Shown here: positions 1 to 10,157 of the stretch, in pieces
How the letters are laid out: each line of letters opens with the position of its first letter
Numbering within the stretch: position 1 is the stretch's first letter
Source: Benincasa hispida
Lineage: Eukaryota; Streptophyta; Magnoliopsida; Cucurbitales; Cucurbitaceae
Assembly (NCBI RefSeq): GCF_009727055.1
Contig: NC_052350.1
Location: 29,664,442 to 29,728,441, forward strand
Length of the DNA stretch: 64,000 nucleotides
Direction: 5' to 3'
Notes under the pieces: model-generated
The model's input: only the letters and a program-made list of their open reading frames with translations
Told to the model about the DNA's origin: nothing
The model's database searches: none
Position numbers and translations under genes: made by a program

Positions 1-95
1 TTATGACTGAATATGATGAAAGGCGAACTCTGCACACTTAAGACAAAGGAGATAACAAAGAATTATTTTGGAATGCTTGAGGACAAGCATTGTTC

Positions 96-109
96 AAATT
101 TGGGGGTGG
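96..109 (+). other. Polypurine tract of gypsy-type element
   Basis: A G-rich purine run lies immediately upstream of the LTR start, the usual site for plus-strand DNA priming in LTR retrotransposons. A similar tract occurs inside element E at about 46554. Confidence 0.6.
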
Positions 110-441
110 TTATAACTTGTAGAAATACAAGTCATTTTTGCTCTTACGTTAGAACAACTAAGGTTTTTAATGATAAACTCTCCTCATTTTTAGTAGAAAC
201 GCATGGATGTATTCAAACATCAGCAAACTCATGCAAAAGAAGTTTTATTACTAAATATCGCGGCACTAACGCACTGTATTGCAGGATTTCAATGCAAGGA
301 TTAACATTAACGCATTAGACAAGTGCCGCAGGAAAAGCTCTAACGCATGGGCCATGCGTCGGAGAGAGTTCAACGCAAAAAAGATTCATTGCTCTAGGCG
401 GATTGTGTCACATCACCACTTGCAAGTATGGGCACGTATGG

Positions 442-557
442 GTGTCTAAAAAGCTTCCAAGTAACAGACGGCGTCTGAAAAGCTTCCAAGTAGTAGGCGG
501 CGTCTAAAAAGCTTCCAAGCAGTAGGCGACGTCTGAAAAGCTTCCAAGAGTCAGGCG
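442..557 (+). repeat. Four tandem copies of a 29-bp repeat inside the LTR
   Basis: Four consecutive 29-bp units share the core TCT(A/G)AAAAGCTTCCAAG followed by a variable AGGCG-type end. Each unit contains a HindIII-like AAGCTT. The block lies in the U3 part of the LTR, about 90 bp upstream of the TATA box. It is followed by two copies of a 25-bp unit (about 560-605, core ACCAGGGCATGGACTTTAAT). Confidence 0.85.
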
Positions 558-639
558 GCCAACCAGGGCATGGACTTTAATAATGACCAGGGCATGGACT
601 TTAATGCTGCCCATTCACCAAGTGGACGTGATCAATGCC

Positions 640-647
640 TATAAATA
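640..647 (+). promoter_or_regulatory. LTR TATA box
   Basis: TATAAATA lies in a GC-richer stretch of the LTR, followed by a pyrimidine-rich leader. This is the expected position for the retrotransposon promoter. Function is inferred from sequence only. Confidence 0.5.
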
Positions 648-1764
648 GATGAAGTCCCTCCAGAGTTAAGAAGTTCGAAAATTATCAAGATCCTTACTCT
701 CTGTAAATTGTAGTTATAGTCTTAGTTCTGTAGAAGTTGTGCTGTGGTGTTGAGACGATCAAAAGGGTTGAGAACCACCACCACCGCCAGTCAGGGAGCG
801 GAGATGCCACTCTTGAGAAAGAAACTCCGTCCACTTCCTATACAAGTGATTGTACACAACGAGATTGAGCCAGAGAACTACAAGAGATTGTATTCTTTGG
901 CTTGACTTAGTTTCCTTCTTATTTATCGCTTTCATTCCATTCGATTGAATATTATTTTTTTTTTGTAAAGACTCCTTGTTTCTTTATAAAATTCATATAT
1001 TTGATCCCTTATACTTTCTATTGTTTATTTCTTGTTTATGTTGAATGCATTAATACTTTATGCACAACTTCATTCTAATGCTCAAGCCAACTTGACAACT
1101 TGGTAAAAGCATCCTTAACTTAGATTGTTCGAAAGAATAACTAAGCCGCATCAAGTAGAACGGCTAGGACAGCTAGAGATAGACTTACTGGTATTTCCTA
1201 CATTTTGTGTAAGATGCATGCATCCTAGAGATAGGCTTTGCATGTTATTTGCATTGAGAAGTGTTGAATAAAGTCTAACGCATAAACAAACAGATAAGCA
1301 AATCATCCCATCTCATCCACATCACATCTTAGTTGTGTACATTCATCTTAGATCGACGCGTCCACCTACCTTAAATTCCATTTTCGCATGAACCATCATT
1401 CACTACTCAACTCTTTTATATTCTCCTGCACAGGCACAGCAAGTTAGTGTAAATAATACATTTCTCATATTCATTTAGGAAAACCCCTACTGTAGATACA
1501 ACGCAAGGTCTGCGTTTGGTTAACTGAATCCCTGAGATCGACCCTGGACTTACCAGGAACCTAAATTAGATTTATACTTGGGTATAGTTTAGGAAAACTT
1601 GAACGTCATTATTAGGAGTTGTGTGTGTTCTGTGCATATAAATAACGGCCCAACGCGTTACAATTACTTAAATGCATCACTTATAATTAGAACTTATTTC
1701 TCCAATTTATTTTATACAATACACTCCTAGAGCATTTCACGATAGCAACGAACAATACTGATAA

Positions 1765-1870
1765 ACTTCTATTAGCGTCTATCATTGATAGAAACTGTCA
1801 GAAGTCTATCATTGATCAAGATTAATAGAAGTCTATCAATGTCTATCGGTGACAGAAATTGATAGAAGTC
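1765..1870. repeat. Degenerate GATAGAAGTCTATC simple repeat
   Basis: Repeated variants of TCTATC(A)TTGATAGAAG occur in tandem, with internal inverted symmetry. Single degenerate copies recur near 3200-3250. I associate this motif with cucurbit genomes (recollection, not a search). Confidence 0.6.
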
Positions 1871-3720
1871 TAAAATAATTAATTTTGATATTTGTATAAA
1901 TAATTTTCTTTATTTTTCTATTTTTGAAAATTTTCCAATTTTAAATTTAAATCCTGAAATTTTTCAATAGGAATATTTATATATTATTTTAATTTGAATT
2001 TAAAAAAAAAAAGTCAATAAGTATATTTATATATTATTCGAATTTTGCAATATATAATTTTTACATTTAAAATGTAGTATTTTTCAATTACAAAATTAAA
2101 AAAAATATAAATGAATTGAATTTGAGTTGTCATCCTTTAAGTCGAATGAATCGAGTGATAAATAATATTGCAAATAAAATTTGGATAACATTTAAAGGAT
2201 ATAAACAATTATATTGTTGTTAATTTTGTATCCGAAATTATCTAAATTAGATAACGTAAACTTTAAATAATTTTTTATAATAAAGTAAATTATATTTAAA
2301 TTATAAAATAAGGAAAAAAAATATATTAAAAAAGAACCCGAAACAAGAATTAGTTATCAAGTAAGTTTTTGTTTTTTGTTTTTTGTTTTTTGTTCTTTCG
2401 TTCTTTTGTTTTTTTTTTCATGGAATAAGAAATAATAATAGTTAACAAACATATATCTATGTTTCTAATTTTTAAAAATTAGGAAACAAGAAATAAGAAA
2501 TAGGAAAACGAAAATCGGAAACGAGAATGTTATGGAAAAGGGCGTAAATTTCTCCATAATTGTGCCTAATTGTTTGTATGTTTATAGATTAATATCATTG
2601 TGGCGTTTGTATATACTATAAAGATATAAAATAAGAACTTTATTATACTCATGCAAATGAATTATATTAAAAATTTACTGCCATCTAATTCAACATACAA
2701 ATTTATGTCCAAAGTTCACATGCACTATGTATTCATGCGTCCAACTTTCATTGGTTCAACGTTATTAATTTCATTTACCAATATATAATTTCTTCATTCA
2801 TAATATATTCAACCACAGAAATATATTACTAATTTTAGAACAATCAATAGGTCCTAGATAATTTTTATAAATATAATATGGAGATAATTCATTGTAAATA
2901 GCTACGTATAATGCACGTGTGAAAATCTAGTATAAAAAAAAATCTTAATGAAGTTTAGAACTTGTGATAAATTTTGTTGCCCCCATTTAGCCTAAAGAGA
3001 ATTTTTTATTCCCGCTCACAATCCCATTTTCATCTAATCACGGATTTCCCACCTCATTTTGAGGGTTCGCTACCAAGGACTTGTTGTTTTAAAACTAGTT
3101 TTCTTTATTACAATAATCACATGTTATTGTTTTGTAGAGTAAAACTACTGAGAGTATATTTAAATATAGCAAAATGTCACTACTTATCAATAAAAGATTA
3201 CGATAGACTGCAGTGATAGATGTCAATTGCAATTTACCACTAATAGATAGTGAAATTTTGTTATATTTGCAAATAGATTGATTCATTTTTCTTTATTTGA
3301 AAACGACCCAAAAAGTTATTATTTTAATATTATATTTCTTTTTGCAAAGAAGAAAATCTAGAGAGAAAAATGCATAAGAAAACAAACCTGAAAACTACAC
3401 ACCAAAAGTAAACTTTCCTTCATTTTTCAACTTTGGTTTGCGAAGTGCGTCACCTTCCAAGTTAAAACGCATCAAAGAGACTTCCCAGACAATTTTTCAT
3501 GTTTCCAGAAATAAATAAAAGGAAAGGAGGCAGGGAAGGGTCCTAAAATATTGAATAGTTAAATTATTGATATGAATATGAACACAACACTATTAGTCGA
3601 CTCACTTGGAATCCAAGTAAAATTGATGATGACATACTACTAAGTAATCTAATTAACACCACTAATTAAGCAGTAAATAATTCATTTCCACATACATGTA
3701 TTGACCAACCCCAGGTTCAA

Positions 3721-3724
<4 letters not shown>
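1871..3724. other. AT-rich intergenic spacer
   Basis: No gene is supportable here. The stretch has long A/T runs, a (T)nG-rich tract at about 2360-2420, and scattered remnants of the GATAGAAG repeat. The short open frames (for example 2974-3216) lack coding character. Confidence 0.6.

Positions 3725-3751
<27 letters not shown>
3725..3751. repeat. Poly(A) tract of 27
   Basis: An uninterrupted A run lies 12 bp beyond the stop codon of the minus-strand transposase-derived gene, so it falls in that gene's 3' untranslated region, where it reads as poly(T) on the mRNA strand. Confidence 0.9.
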
Positions 3752-3754
<3 letters not shown>

Positions 3755-3763
3755 AGACACTAC

Positions 3764-6076
3764 CTAAATGGGTGCTGCACATGTTGTTCTAAAGTGCCCT
3801 GTCTGGTTGCACCGGCTACAATGAACAACACGTTTCACGCGTCCACGGTCTTCTGCTCGAACTCTCCTTTTTCGTGGTCGTCCTGGAGGCCTCAGTGATT
3901 TTGGAGGGTTTATTATGACCTCTAGAGCTTTGTTTGCATTTGGATCGTTCTCTGATAATTCCTTCCATAAAGATTTGTCAGGGATTGGATGAATGGTCTG
4001 TGAGTATGTCTTCCGATACGTTGCGACTGTGAAACAACTCTCTGTGAATCTATGAACGTTTTGCCTGCAGGATAGAAGAGCTGCCACAGCGTGAGCACAT
4101 GGCAGGCCGTACAGCTGCCAGCCCCGACAAAGGCAGCATCGGTTACGAATGTCCACGATGTTTGTTCCTTCATGTGATATGACTTCGAATTCAGCTTCAT
4201 TTGCTCGAAGCACTTGGTAGGTACGTGCATGTTCAAGAGCCTCGGCAACACGCCTCTCAGCAGTAGGCACTAGTATTGATGTCCACTGCATGCTGGTCTC
4301 ACGTCTTTCATTGAACCATGTCATTAGCTGCCTCCTAATGCACTCCATCATTTGAATAATAGGAAGCCCAGAGGCTTCTGCAATCCAACTGTTTAAGGAT
4401 TCAATGATGTTTGCAGTCAAATGCCCAAACCTCGTCCCCTCAAAGTAAGCTGTAGCCCATAGACGAGGGGGAATTCGTCGAATCCAGTATCCAGCATCTT
4501 GTGACATCTCTTCGATTTCCAGTACTTTTGCTTCAAATTCAATTACTGTGAGAGCATATGCAGCATCCCAAAGAAGTTTGCCAAGCATTGGATTATTGAA
4601 CTCTTTACGGAAGCTTTCACTCAAATGCCTCATGCAAAACCCATGGAAAGCAGTTGGAAAATTCGCTTCCACTCCATCCACGATGCATTTTAGCCTGTCG
4701 GATAAGATTGTAAGTCTCGGCATGTTTTCGGTATTTATCTCAAGCAGGTTATGAAGCTCAGACAGAAACCACATCCAATTTTCATCATTCTCCTCATCAA
4801 CAACACCAAAGGCCAGAGGGAACAGAGCACCATCACCATCAAACCCAGTGGCAAGAAGTAGAGTACCAAGATATTTGCTTTTCAAATATGTTCTATCCAG
4901 CCCAAGTAAAGGCCGACAAGCATTCAAAAAGCCATAAATCGATGCCTGAAAAGATATGAAGAGCCGTTGGAAGCAGTTATCGGTTGCATTTCCATAAACC
5001 GATGCAATGCTTCCTGGGTTTGTTCTCTTAACCTGTTCACAATACTGTGGAAGTAAGCGATATCCTTCTTCAAATGAACCTCGCATAGCAGCCATGATAC
5101 GCTCCTTGCCCCTCCAAGCTTGCTTGTATGATAAGGTAATTCCATGTACACGGTGAATCTCCTCAAGTATCTCCTTTGGCTTATAATTCGGATTCTCTCG
5201 TAATCGTTGCTCCATGGAGCTAGCAACCCACTGAACAGAGGCTTGCTGGTGGCCAAGATGATTAATCCCACCACATGTATGAGTGTCATGAATTGTCCTA
5301 ATTGTGAATGTTGGAACACCTGGGAGCTTTGCAGCATGAATACGCCATGGGCATCCCTCTGCAGCACATTTGGCCGTAAAGCGAGTTTTATCAGATTTGA
5401 TGGTTTGCACTTCAAAGTGCAAGGCAATAGCAGTGTCCCTAAGTGCCCTCCTACAACTCTTAACATCAGGGAACTCTTGTCCAACTGACAACTCATAAGT
5501 GGGAGCTGCCATGACTGTTCGAGCCTGAAGCACAGAAGGGGTTGAAACCATCATTTGAGACTGGCTTGTCAAATCATCAACAGTTTGAATTGCCAAATCG
5601 TCATTCTGATCCACAGCTAATTCAAGGTTGTCATCAAGTTCTTGACTTTCTGAAACAGCTAACTGGTTGTTATCAGACAAAGCTAACTCGTGACCCTGTA
5701 TAGGAAGAGACAACTGATGGCCAACTTGATCAGGCTTCCTATCCATAGCTAAATCACTTTCATGCGCATAATTGTGATCGTTGTCCCCTCCTTGGTCATG
5801 ACTTTGCCCCAAACCCAACTCATGATCGTGGGCGTGTCCCAAACCCTCATGATCATGGGAATGTACCAACCCCTCAGTATGATCGTGGCCATGTCCCAAA
5901 CCCAACTCGTGGTCATGGTTTGGTCCCAAACCCAGATGATGCTCATGTGCTTGTCCTAGGTCCAAACTGTGACCCTGCCCAAGACCCATATTATGATTGT
6001 GACCTAACATCAACTGTTGGTTCTGCCCCAGAGCTAAATTGTGGTTTTGTCCCAGTATCAGGTCATGGTTTGCCAT
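3764..6076 (-). CDS. MUSTANG-like domesticated Mutator transposase protein
   Basis: The protein is 770 residues, single exon, with no stops or frameshifts. Residues 1-100 are a Gln/His/Gly/Leu-rich tail with HDHELGLG-type repeats. About 196-270 is a MuDR-type N-terminal DNA-binding domain with Cys237, Cys242, His266 and Cys268 placed like a WRKY-GCM1 zinc finger. About 385-570 is the MULE transposase core: Asp394 (LGLDRTYLK), Asp460 (LSDRLK), a CMRH motif at 481-484 and Glu559 (NIIESLNSW). At 648-662 is a CxC...CxH SWIM finger. At 732-737 is a GRPRKR AT-hook-like patch, and at 753-766 a CCHC zinc knuckle. The architecture and tail match plant MUSTANG proteins, host genes derived from Mutator transposases that act as nuclear DNA-binding regulators and are needed for normal growth. 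No terminal inverted repeats were seen, and every other transposase in the window is broken, which favours domestication. The alternative is a recently active MULE. The catalytic residues appear retained, but activity is not implied. Confidence 0.88.
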   Translation of the reverse strand: MANHDLILGQNHNLALGQNQQLMLGHNHNMGLGQGHSLDLGQAHEHHLGLGPNHDHELGLGHGHDHTEGLVHSHDHEGLGHAHDHELGLGQSHDQGGDNDHNYAHESDLAMDRKPDQVGHQLSLPIQGHELALSDNNQLAVSESQELDDNLELAVDQNDDLAIQTVDDLTSQSQMMVSTPSVLQARTVMAAPTYELSVGQEFPDVKSCRRALRDTAIALHFEVQTIKSDKTRFTAKCAAEGCPWRIHAAKLPGVPTFTIRTIHDTHTCGGINHLGHQQASVQWVASSMEQRLRENPNYKPKEILEEIHRVHGITLSYKQAWRGKERIMAAMRGSFEEGYRLLPQYCEQVKRTNPGSIASVYGNATDNCFQRLFISFQASIYGFLNACRPLLGLDRTYLKSKYLGTLLLATGFDGDGALFPLAFGVVDEENDENWMWFLSELHNLLEINTENMPRLTILSDRLKCIVDGVEANFPTAFHGFCMRHLSESFRKEFNNPMLGKLLWDAAYALTVIEFEAKVLEIEEMSQDAGYWIRRIPPRLWATAYFEGTRFGHLTANIIESLNSWIAEASGLPIIQMMECIRRQLMTWFNERRETSMQWTSILVPTAERRVAEALEHARTYQVLRANEAEFEVISHEGTNIVDIRNRCCLCRGWQLYGLPCAHAVAALLSCRQNVHRFTESCFTVATYRKTYSQTIHPIPDKSLWKELSENDPNANKALEVIINPPKSLRPPGRPRKRRVRAEDRGRVKRVVHCSRCNQTGHFRTTCAAPI

Positions 6077-7209
6077 TGAAATCGAAAAAGAAAATCACTT
6101 GAACAAAAGAAATGCTCCACAGTCCACAAAAGCAGCTACAAGTTTAATGGCCAGAATACACCTGAACTCTATCATGCCACACCTGCTAAGAGTAATGACA
6201 TGCAATACTTGAGAAAACACATCACGTACTAAATAACCTGTCTCAATATTATAAGCACCAACACATACATCGAAAAACATAGCAAAATTCTAAATTCTCT
6301 CATAAGATAACAGACAACATGAGACCCTAGCTTCTCCAAAATTTGATACCCCGGGTTATTTTGTGACGGAAATAGATGTTTGAACAAATTGGAAGCCGTT
6401 AGAAACTAAACTCAGATGTCTTTAAGGAATTATCGTGCCTCTGAATAATTAATGTGAAGAATCAAACATTGTCAATATGAGCATAACCCAACAGTTAAGA
6501 CATCTCTTGTACCTCTCAAATGTCCTGGGGTACAAATCCGCCCAATCCACATATTTTTCAATATTCTAAGAAAAAACATAACGAGAATTAAACATCGAGA
6601 ATCTGCAATCTTAAAGCATCGAAAACAAAAGGAAAATAAACCGAGAGAAAAGTTAAAGATCTATCATTACCAATGTATAAATTTACAAATACACTCAAAT
6701 AGGAAAACGGCTCCCCCCCACACCCCATAATAGACTTCAACAAAAATCTATAGCCACCCTCCTAAACGAACCACAACAATACCAATTACCCTTAGTTGAA
6801 GCATTTTCTGAAAACAACCATTAAATTAGAGCACTTAAAAGACATGAACTGAAAAAATCTTCCACCCCACATAATTAGACAGAAGGAGTGAAAAAGAGAG
6901 GGAATCACCCAAAAAAAAAAAAAAAAAACCCAGAGGACACATTTCATACAAGAATCATGACGATTACCAAAAAAACAATCATCAAATAAGAACATAAAGA
7001 TTATAGCACATTTAGAGCTACATAACTTTCTCTTCCCTCAATTTAACTGGAACTATCCTTTAAGACAAATCTCAGCACTACCAGCTACTCACAGCTTGAA
7101 ATAAGTTCCCAACAGCTCAAACAGCCATTAAAATAGCAACTGAAGTCTTGAACTGCTAAAATCCTTAATGGAATACAATTGGAAAGACAGGTAGAGAGAG
7201 AGAGAGAGG

Positions 7210-7243
<34 letters not shown>

Positions 7244-7915
7244 GAAACTTTCACACATGAATCATGATGTTACCAACAAAACAGTTATCTAATATGGAAC
7301 AAAGATAACAGTAAATTGAGAAATTCATAGCCTTCTCGACTCTGAATTAAACCTTCAAATAAATATCAACACCCATCCTCTTAAATCTCCACACTACAAG
7401 TTAGCAATACCTCCAAACACATTCCCAACAGCTAAAACAACCATCAAACTAGCAGGAAAAAGACTTGAACTAATAAAATCCAGAATGACATAGAGAGATT
7501 AAAAATAAAGAGTCACCTGAAACAAACCCAGAGAGCGAAATCCAAATCCCATGAGACCGCATTCAAGAACCCAGAAGATAAAAAGGGGGGAAATCTAGAA
7601 AAGGAAGAAGTGGGTGTTGGTGAAAACAAGAAAAGGAAGAAAACCCAGAAGCGGGGAAGGGGAGAGGGATTGGACTAGGGTTGGAGAATCGGAGGGGATT
7701 TGAAAAAGGGGGTTCTTTGAAGGTTTTGGCGGGTAATTCAGTTGAAGAAAATCGGAGTAAGGGCAAAGAAGGGATGAGAAGAGGAAGAAGGGTGAAGAAG
7801 ATTGGGAATTACGAAGGGCAGAAGAGGGAGAGAGAGATTGAGGGATGAGAAAGGGAAATACAGGCTCTGCGGCTTCAACAAAAAAGAGGGTATTTACGTC
7901 AAACACATTAGGGTT
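6077..7915 (-). promoter_or_regulatory. Probable promoter, 5' leader and leader intron of the MUSTANG-like gene
   Basis: The strip at about 7560-7910 is CT-rich on the minus strand and resembles a plant 5' untranslated exon. It carries a telo-box-like AACCCTAA at 7907-7915. A CAG|GTGACT donor-like site lies at about 7515. Acceptor-like AG sites lie 40-75 bp upstream of the ATG at 6076, so one leader intron of about 1.4 kb is plausible. No alternative coding region is visible between 6.1 and 7.9 kb. All of this is inference from sequence signals. Confidence 0.4.
7193..7245. repeat. (GA)n microsatellite
   Basis: A nearly pure GA run of about 53 bp has three GGG interruptions. It lies in the probable leader intron of the minus-strand gene and reads as (CT)n there, a common context for plant 5' regions. 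Confidence 0.9.
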
Positions 7916-9916
7916 CTTCCCTTTCTCTTTGTCACAATTACTGTTATGACCTTCTCTCTCACAATACTCCTCCTCCCACTTTTTCTTTTTCTTTTAAAGG
8001 TTGACTTTATTCAATTTTTTTAATTCCATTTTCAAAGTTTACATTATATTTAATTTTAGATTTAAAAGTTTTCTATTTAAGTGATTTCTTTTTCATTCGA
8101 TTTAATTACATATGTTTTTTTTAACAACAGTATTGATAGATTTGAACCTCTAATCTATATCTATCTATCATATTTTCTATTACTATTTAAAAGGAGTTAT
8201 AGTGAAAAAAACATTTCATTTGATTTCTCCTTTTGTCCCTTTTAGTTGATGGTCATTGGATATCTTTTATAATTTCATGTTTAAATCATTAAAAACAACT
8301 TTTTTTAGGACAAATATCATCAATATCTACTGCACATTAAATAAAGAGAAAAAAATTATAAAAATTGTATTTTATCCTCTAGTTAAAAATTGTATTCACA
8401 AAAATCTTTTTTTAAATCACATTTTATCTCTAATATATAAAGTTAAATAAAGGTTAAAAAAAATTTAAAAAATCACATTTTATCACTAATGATATCTACT
8501 TCACAGTAAATAAAATTCTTTTTATAAAAAATCAAATTATGATTTGATATCTAAACTTTTTCTATAAATAGCTTATTTCAACCTCTCGTTTTCCATCAGG
8601 TATCTCCTCCTCATTTTCTTTCTTTTTTTTTTTAATTAATTTTATTAACTGACTCTCTCTAAGTCTTTTGGTTTATTCTTCTGTTTTAGTAGAGATTTTG
8701 TTGTAGGTATTTTTCTTTTAAAAAAAATTTCGTTAATAGCAACATCTTTCCCAATGTTTTTTTTTTTTTTTGTTAAGAAGTTTAATTTCTTTGTTAAGAT
8801 ATCACCTCTCTCTTTTGATTATCGTATGTCCTCTTTTTCAAATTTTTTTTTCATTTTTTCAATTTTGTAAAACATATAGAAGAGGGTGGAGAAAAGACCT
8901 TACTTTTGAGATTCAATAAATTTCTCATAGTTTAAGCACGACGACAAAGTGACAAGAAGAGAGTAATTGTTTTGATGCTTTTGTAGTTTTTTTTTATGTT
9001 TTAATTTTTGTAAACTCATCCTGAGTTTAGGGGTTTATAATAGTTTTTACTATTTTTTTACATGCTCTTGTCCTTTTTTTTTCTCACTCTTTCAAATTTG
9101 TTGTAAGTACACACTAATTCATAAAAATTTGAAATAAAGTTTAAAATGAAGAAGAAAATAGAGATGAAGATTTTAAGGTTTCTATTTGCATAGAAAAACA
9201 TTATATCTTTGTTGAAATTAATATTTGAAAACAAATGAAATTAGGAGGATAATCAAATATCTTTTTTCAAGTAAGAAAGAAACATTATGAAATTTTATTA
9301 AAAAAACAATAATATTTCATTTTAATTAAAGTTTGAAATAAAAAAGATAATCATATCATCTAAATCAAATAAAAAAATTAATATAGATAAGATTATATAT
9401 AAAAAAAAATAATACTTTGCTTTAAATTAAAGTTTAAAATTAAGAGAATAAAAAAGTTATCACGAAATTTAAAAAAGTTATCAAGATATTTTTTAGAAAA
9501 AAATTTTGGTTTAAATCAAAGTTTGAAATTAACAAGATAATCAAATCATTAAAAAAAACCTAACTAAGAGATTCTTATAACGAAAAATAAAAATAATTAT
9601 CTTGGTTTAATTTGAAGTTTAAAAGTAGCAGTGTAATCAAATCATCCAATAAAAAAGTTTTTATAAAATAATAAAGAATTATCACGAAATTCAAAAAATA
9701 TATATTGGTTTAAATTAAAGTTTGAGATTAAGAATATAATCAAATCATCGATCATAATGAAAATAGAAAAAAAAAATCATGTTTGATCTCTAACTAATAT
9801 CTATTTCATGTTAAATAATTTTTTTTAAAAAAAAAATCACATAAAGGAAATAAAAAAAATGAAATGACATTTTATCTCTAACTAATATCTACTTTTTAAG
9901 GAAACAAATACCTTTT
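7916..9916. repeat. AT-rich dispersed repeat region, left of the nest
   Basis: No gene is supportable. From about 9230 to 9760 a degenerate unit of roughly 115 bp recurs, with the phrase 'ggtttaaatcaaagtttgaa' followed by 'gataatcaaatcat'. The same phrase reappears at 53430-53490. Another block, 'gttaatagcaacatctttc' near 8735, is matched near 54067. The same repeat family therefore flanks the retrotransposon nest on both sides. Confidence 0.5.
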
Positions 9917-10157
9917 AAAAAAATCACAATTTATCTCTAACTAATGTTTACTTCACATTAAATAAAGAAAATGTCACACCTTTCTTAGATTACCCTCTTA
10001 ATCCAAGAAGAGATGTGAAGACAACATAAGAGATGTAAAAAAAATCACAATTTAACACTAACTAGTGTCTACTTCACATTAAATAAAGAAAATGTCACAC
10101 CCATTCCCGAATTACCCTCTTAATCTAAGAAAAAAATGTGAAGACAACAGTTGTCAA
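9917..10157. repeat. 121-bp tandem duplication spanning an LTR end
   Basis: Two copies with a period of 121 bp each contain about 55 bp of AT-rich flank ('cttcacattaaataaag') plus about 65 bp of the F1 LTR end ('tgtcacacc...attaccctcttaatc'). TGTCAC occurs at 9972 and 10093. The duplication therefore happened after F1 inserted. Confidence 0.7.

Larger units (their letters stand above)
1..1665 (+). mobile_element. 3' end of a gypsy-type (E-family) retrotransposon
   Basis: A polypurine tract (AAATTTGGGGGTGG, 96-109) is followed directly by an LTR start at 110. The first 25 bases of that LTR align with the start of the E-family LTR at 43929. Later landmarks match in order: CGCAT-rich text, a TATA box, and a 'gagatcgaccc...ttatacttgg' block near 1533-1580 that parallels 45505-45555. 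Positions 1-109 are therefore the tail of the internal region, and 110 to about 1665 is the 3' LTR. The right end is eroded and I could not fix it. No coding capacity is visible; the small open frame at 13-318 is not supported. Assignment to gypsy rests on the polypurine tract style and on the tRNA-Asp-type primer site of the related element E. Confidence 0.6.

Noticed and set aside
13..318. 101-residue plus-strand open frame at the window start
   Set aside because: It overlaps the polypurine tract and LTR start of an E-family element and has no recognisable protein feature.
442..557. Spaced direct repeats considered as a CRISPR-like array
   Set aside because: The units are contiguous 29-bp tandem repeats with no unique spacers of constant size, inside a plant LTR.
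7802..8023. Plus-strand frame upstream of the transposase-derived gene
   Set aside because: Low-complexity frame in a promoter/leader region, with no supporting feature.
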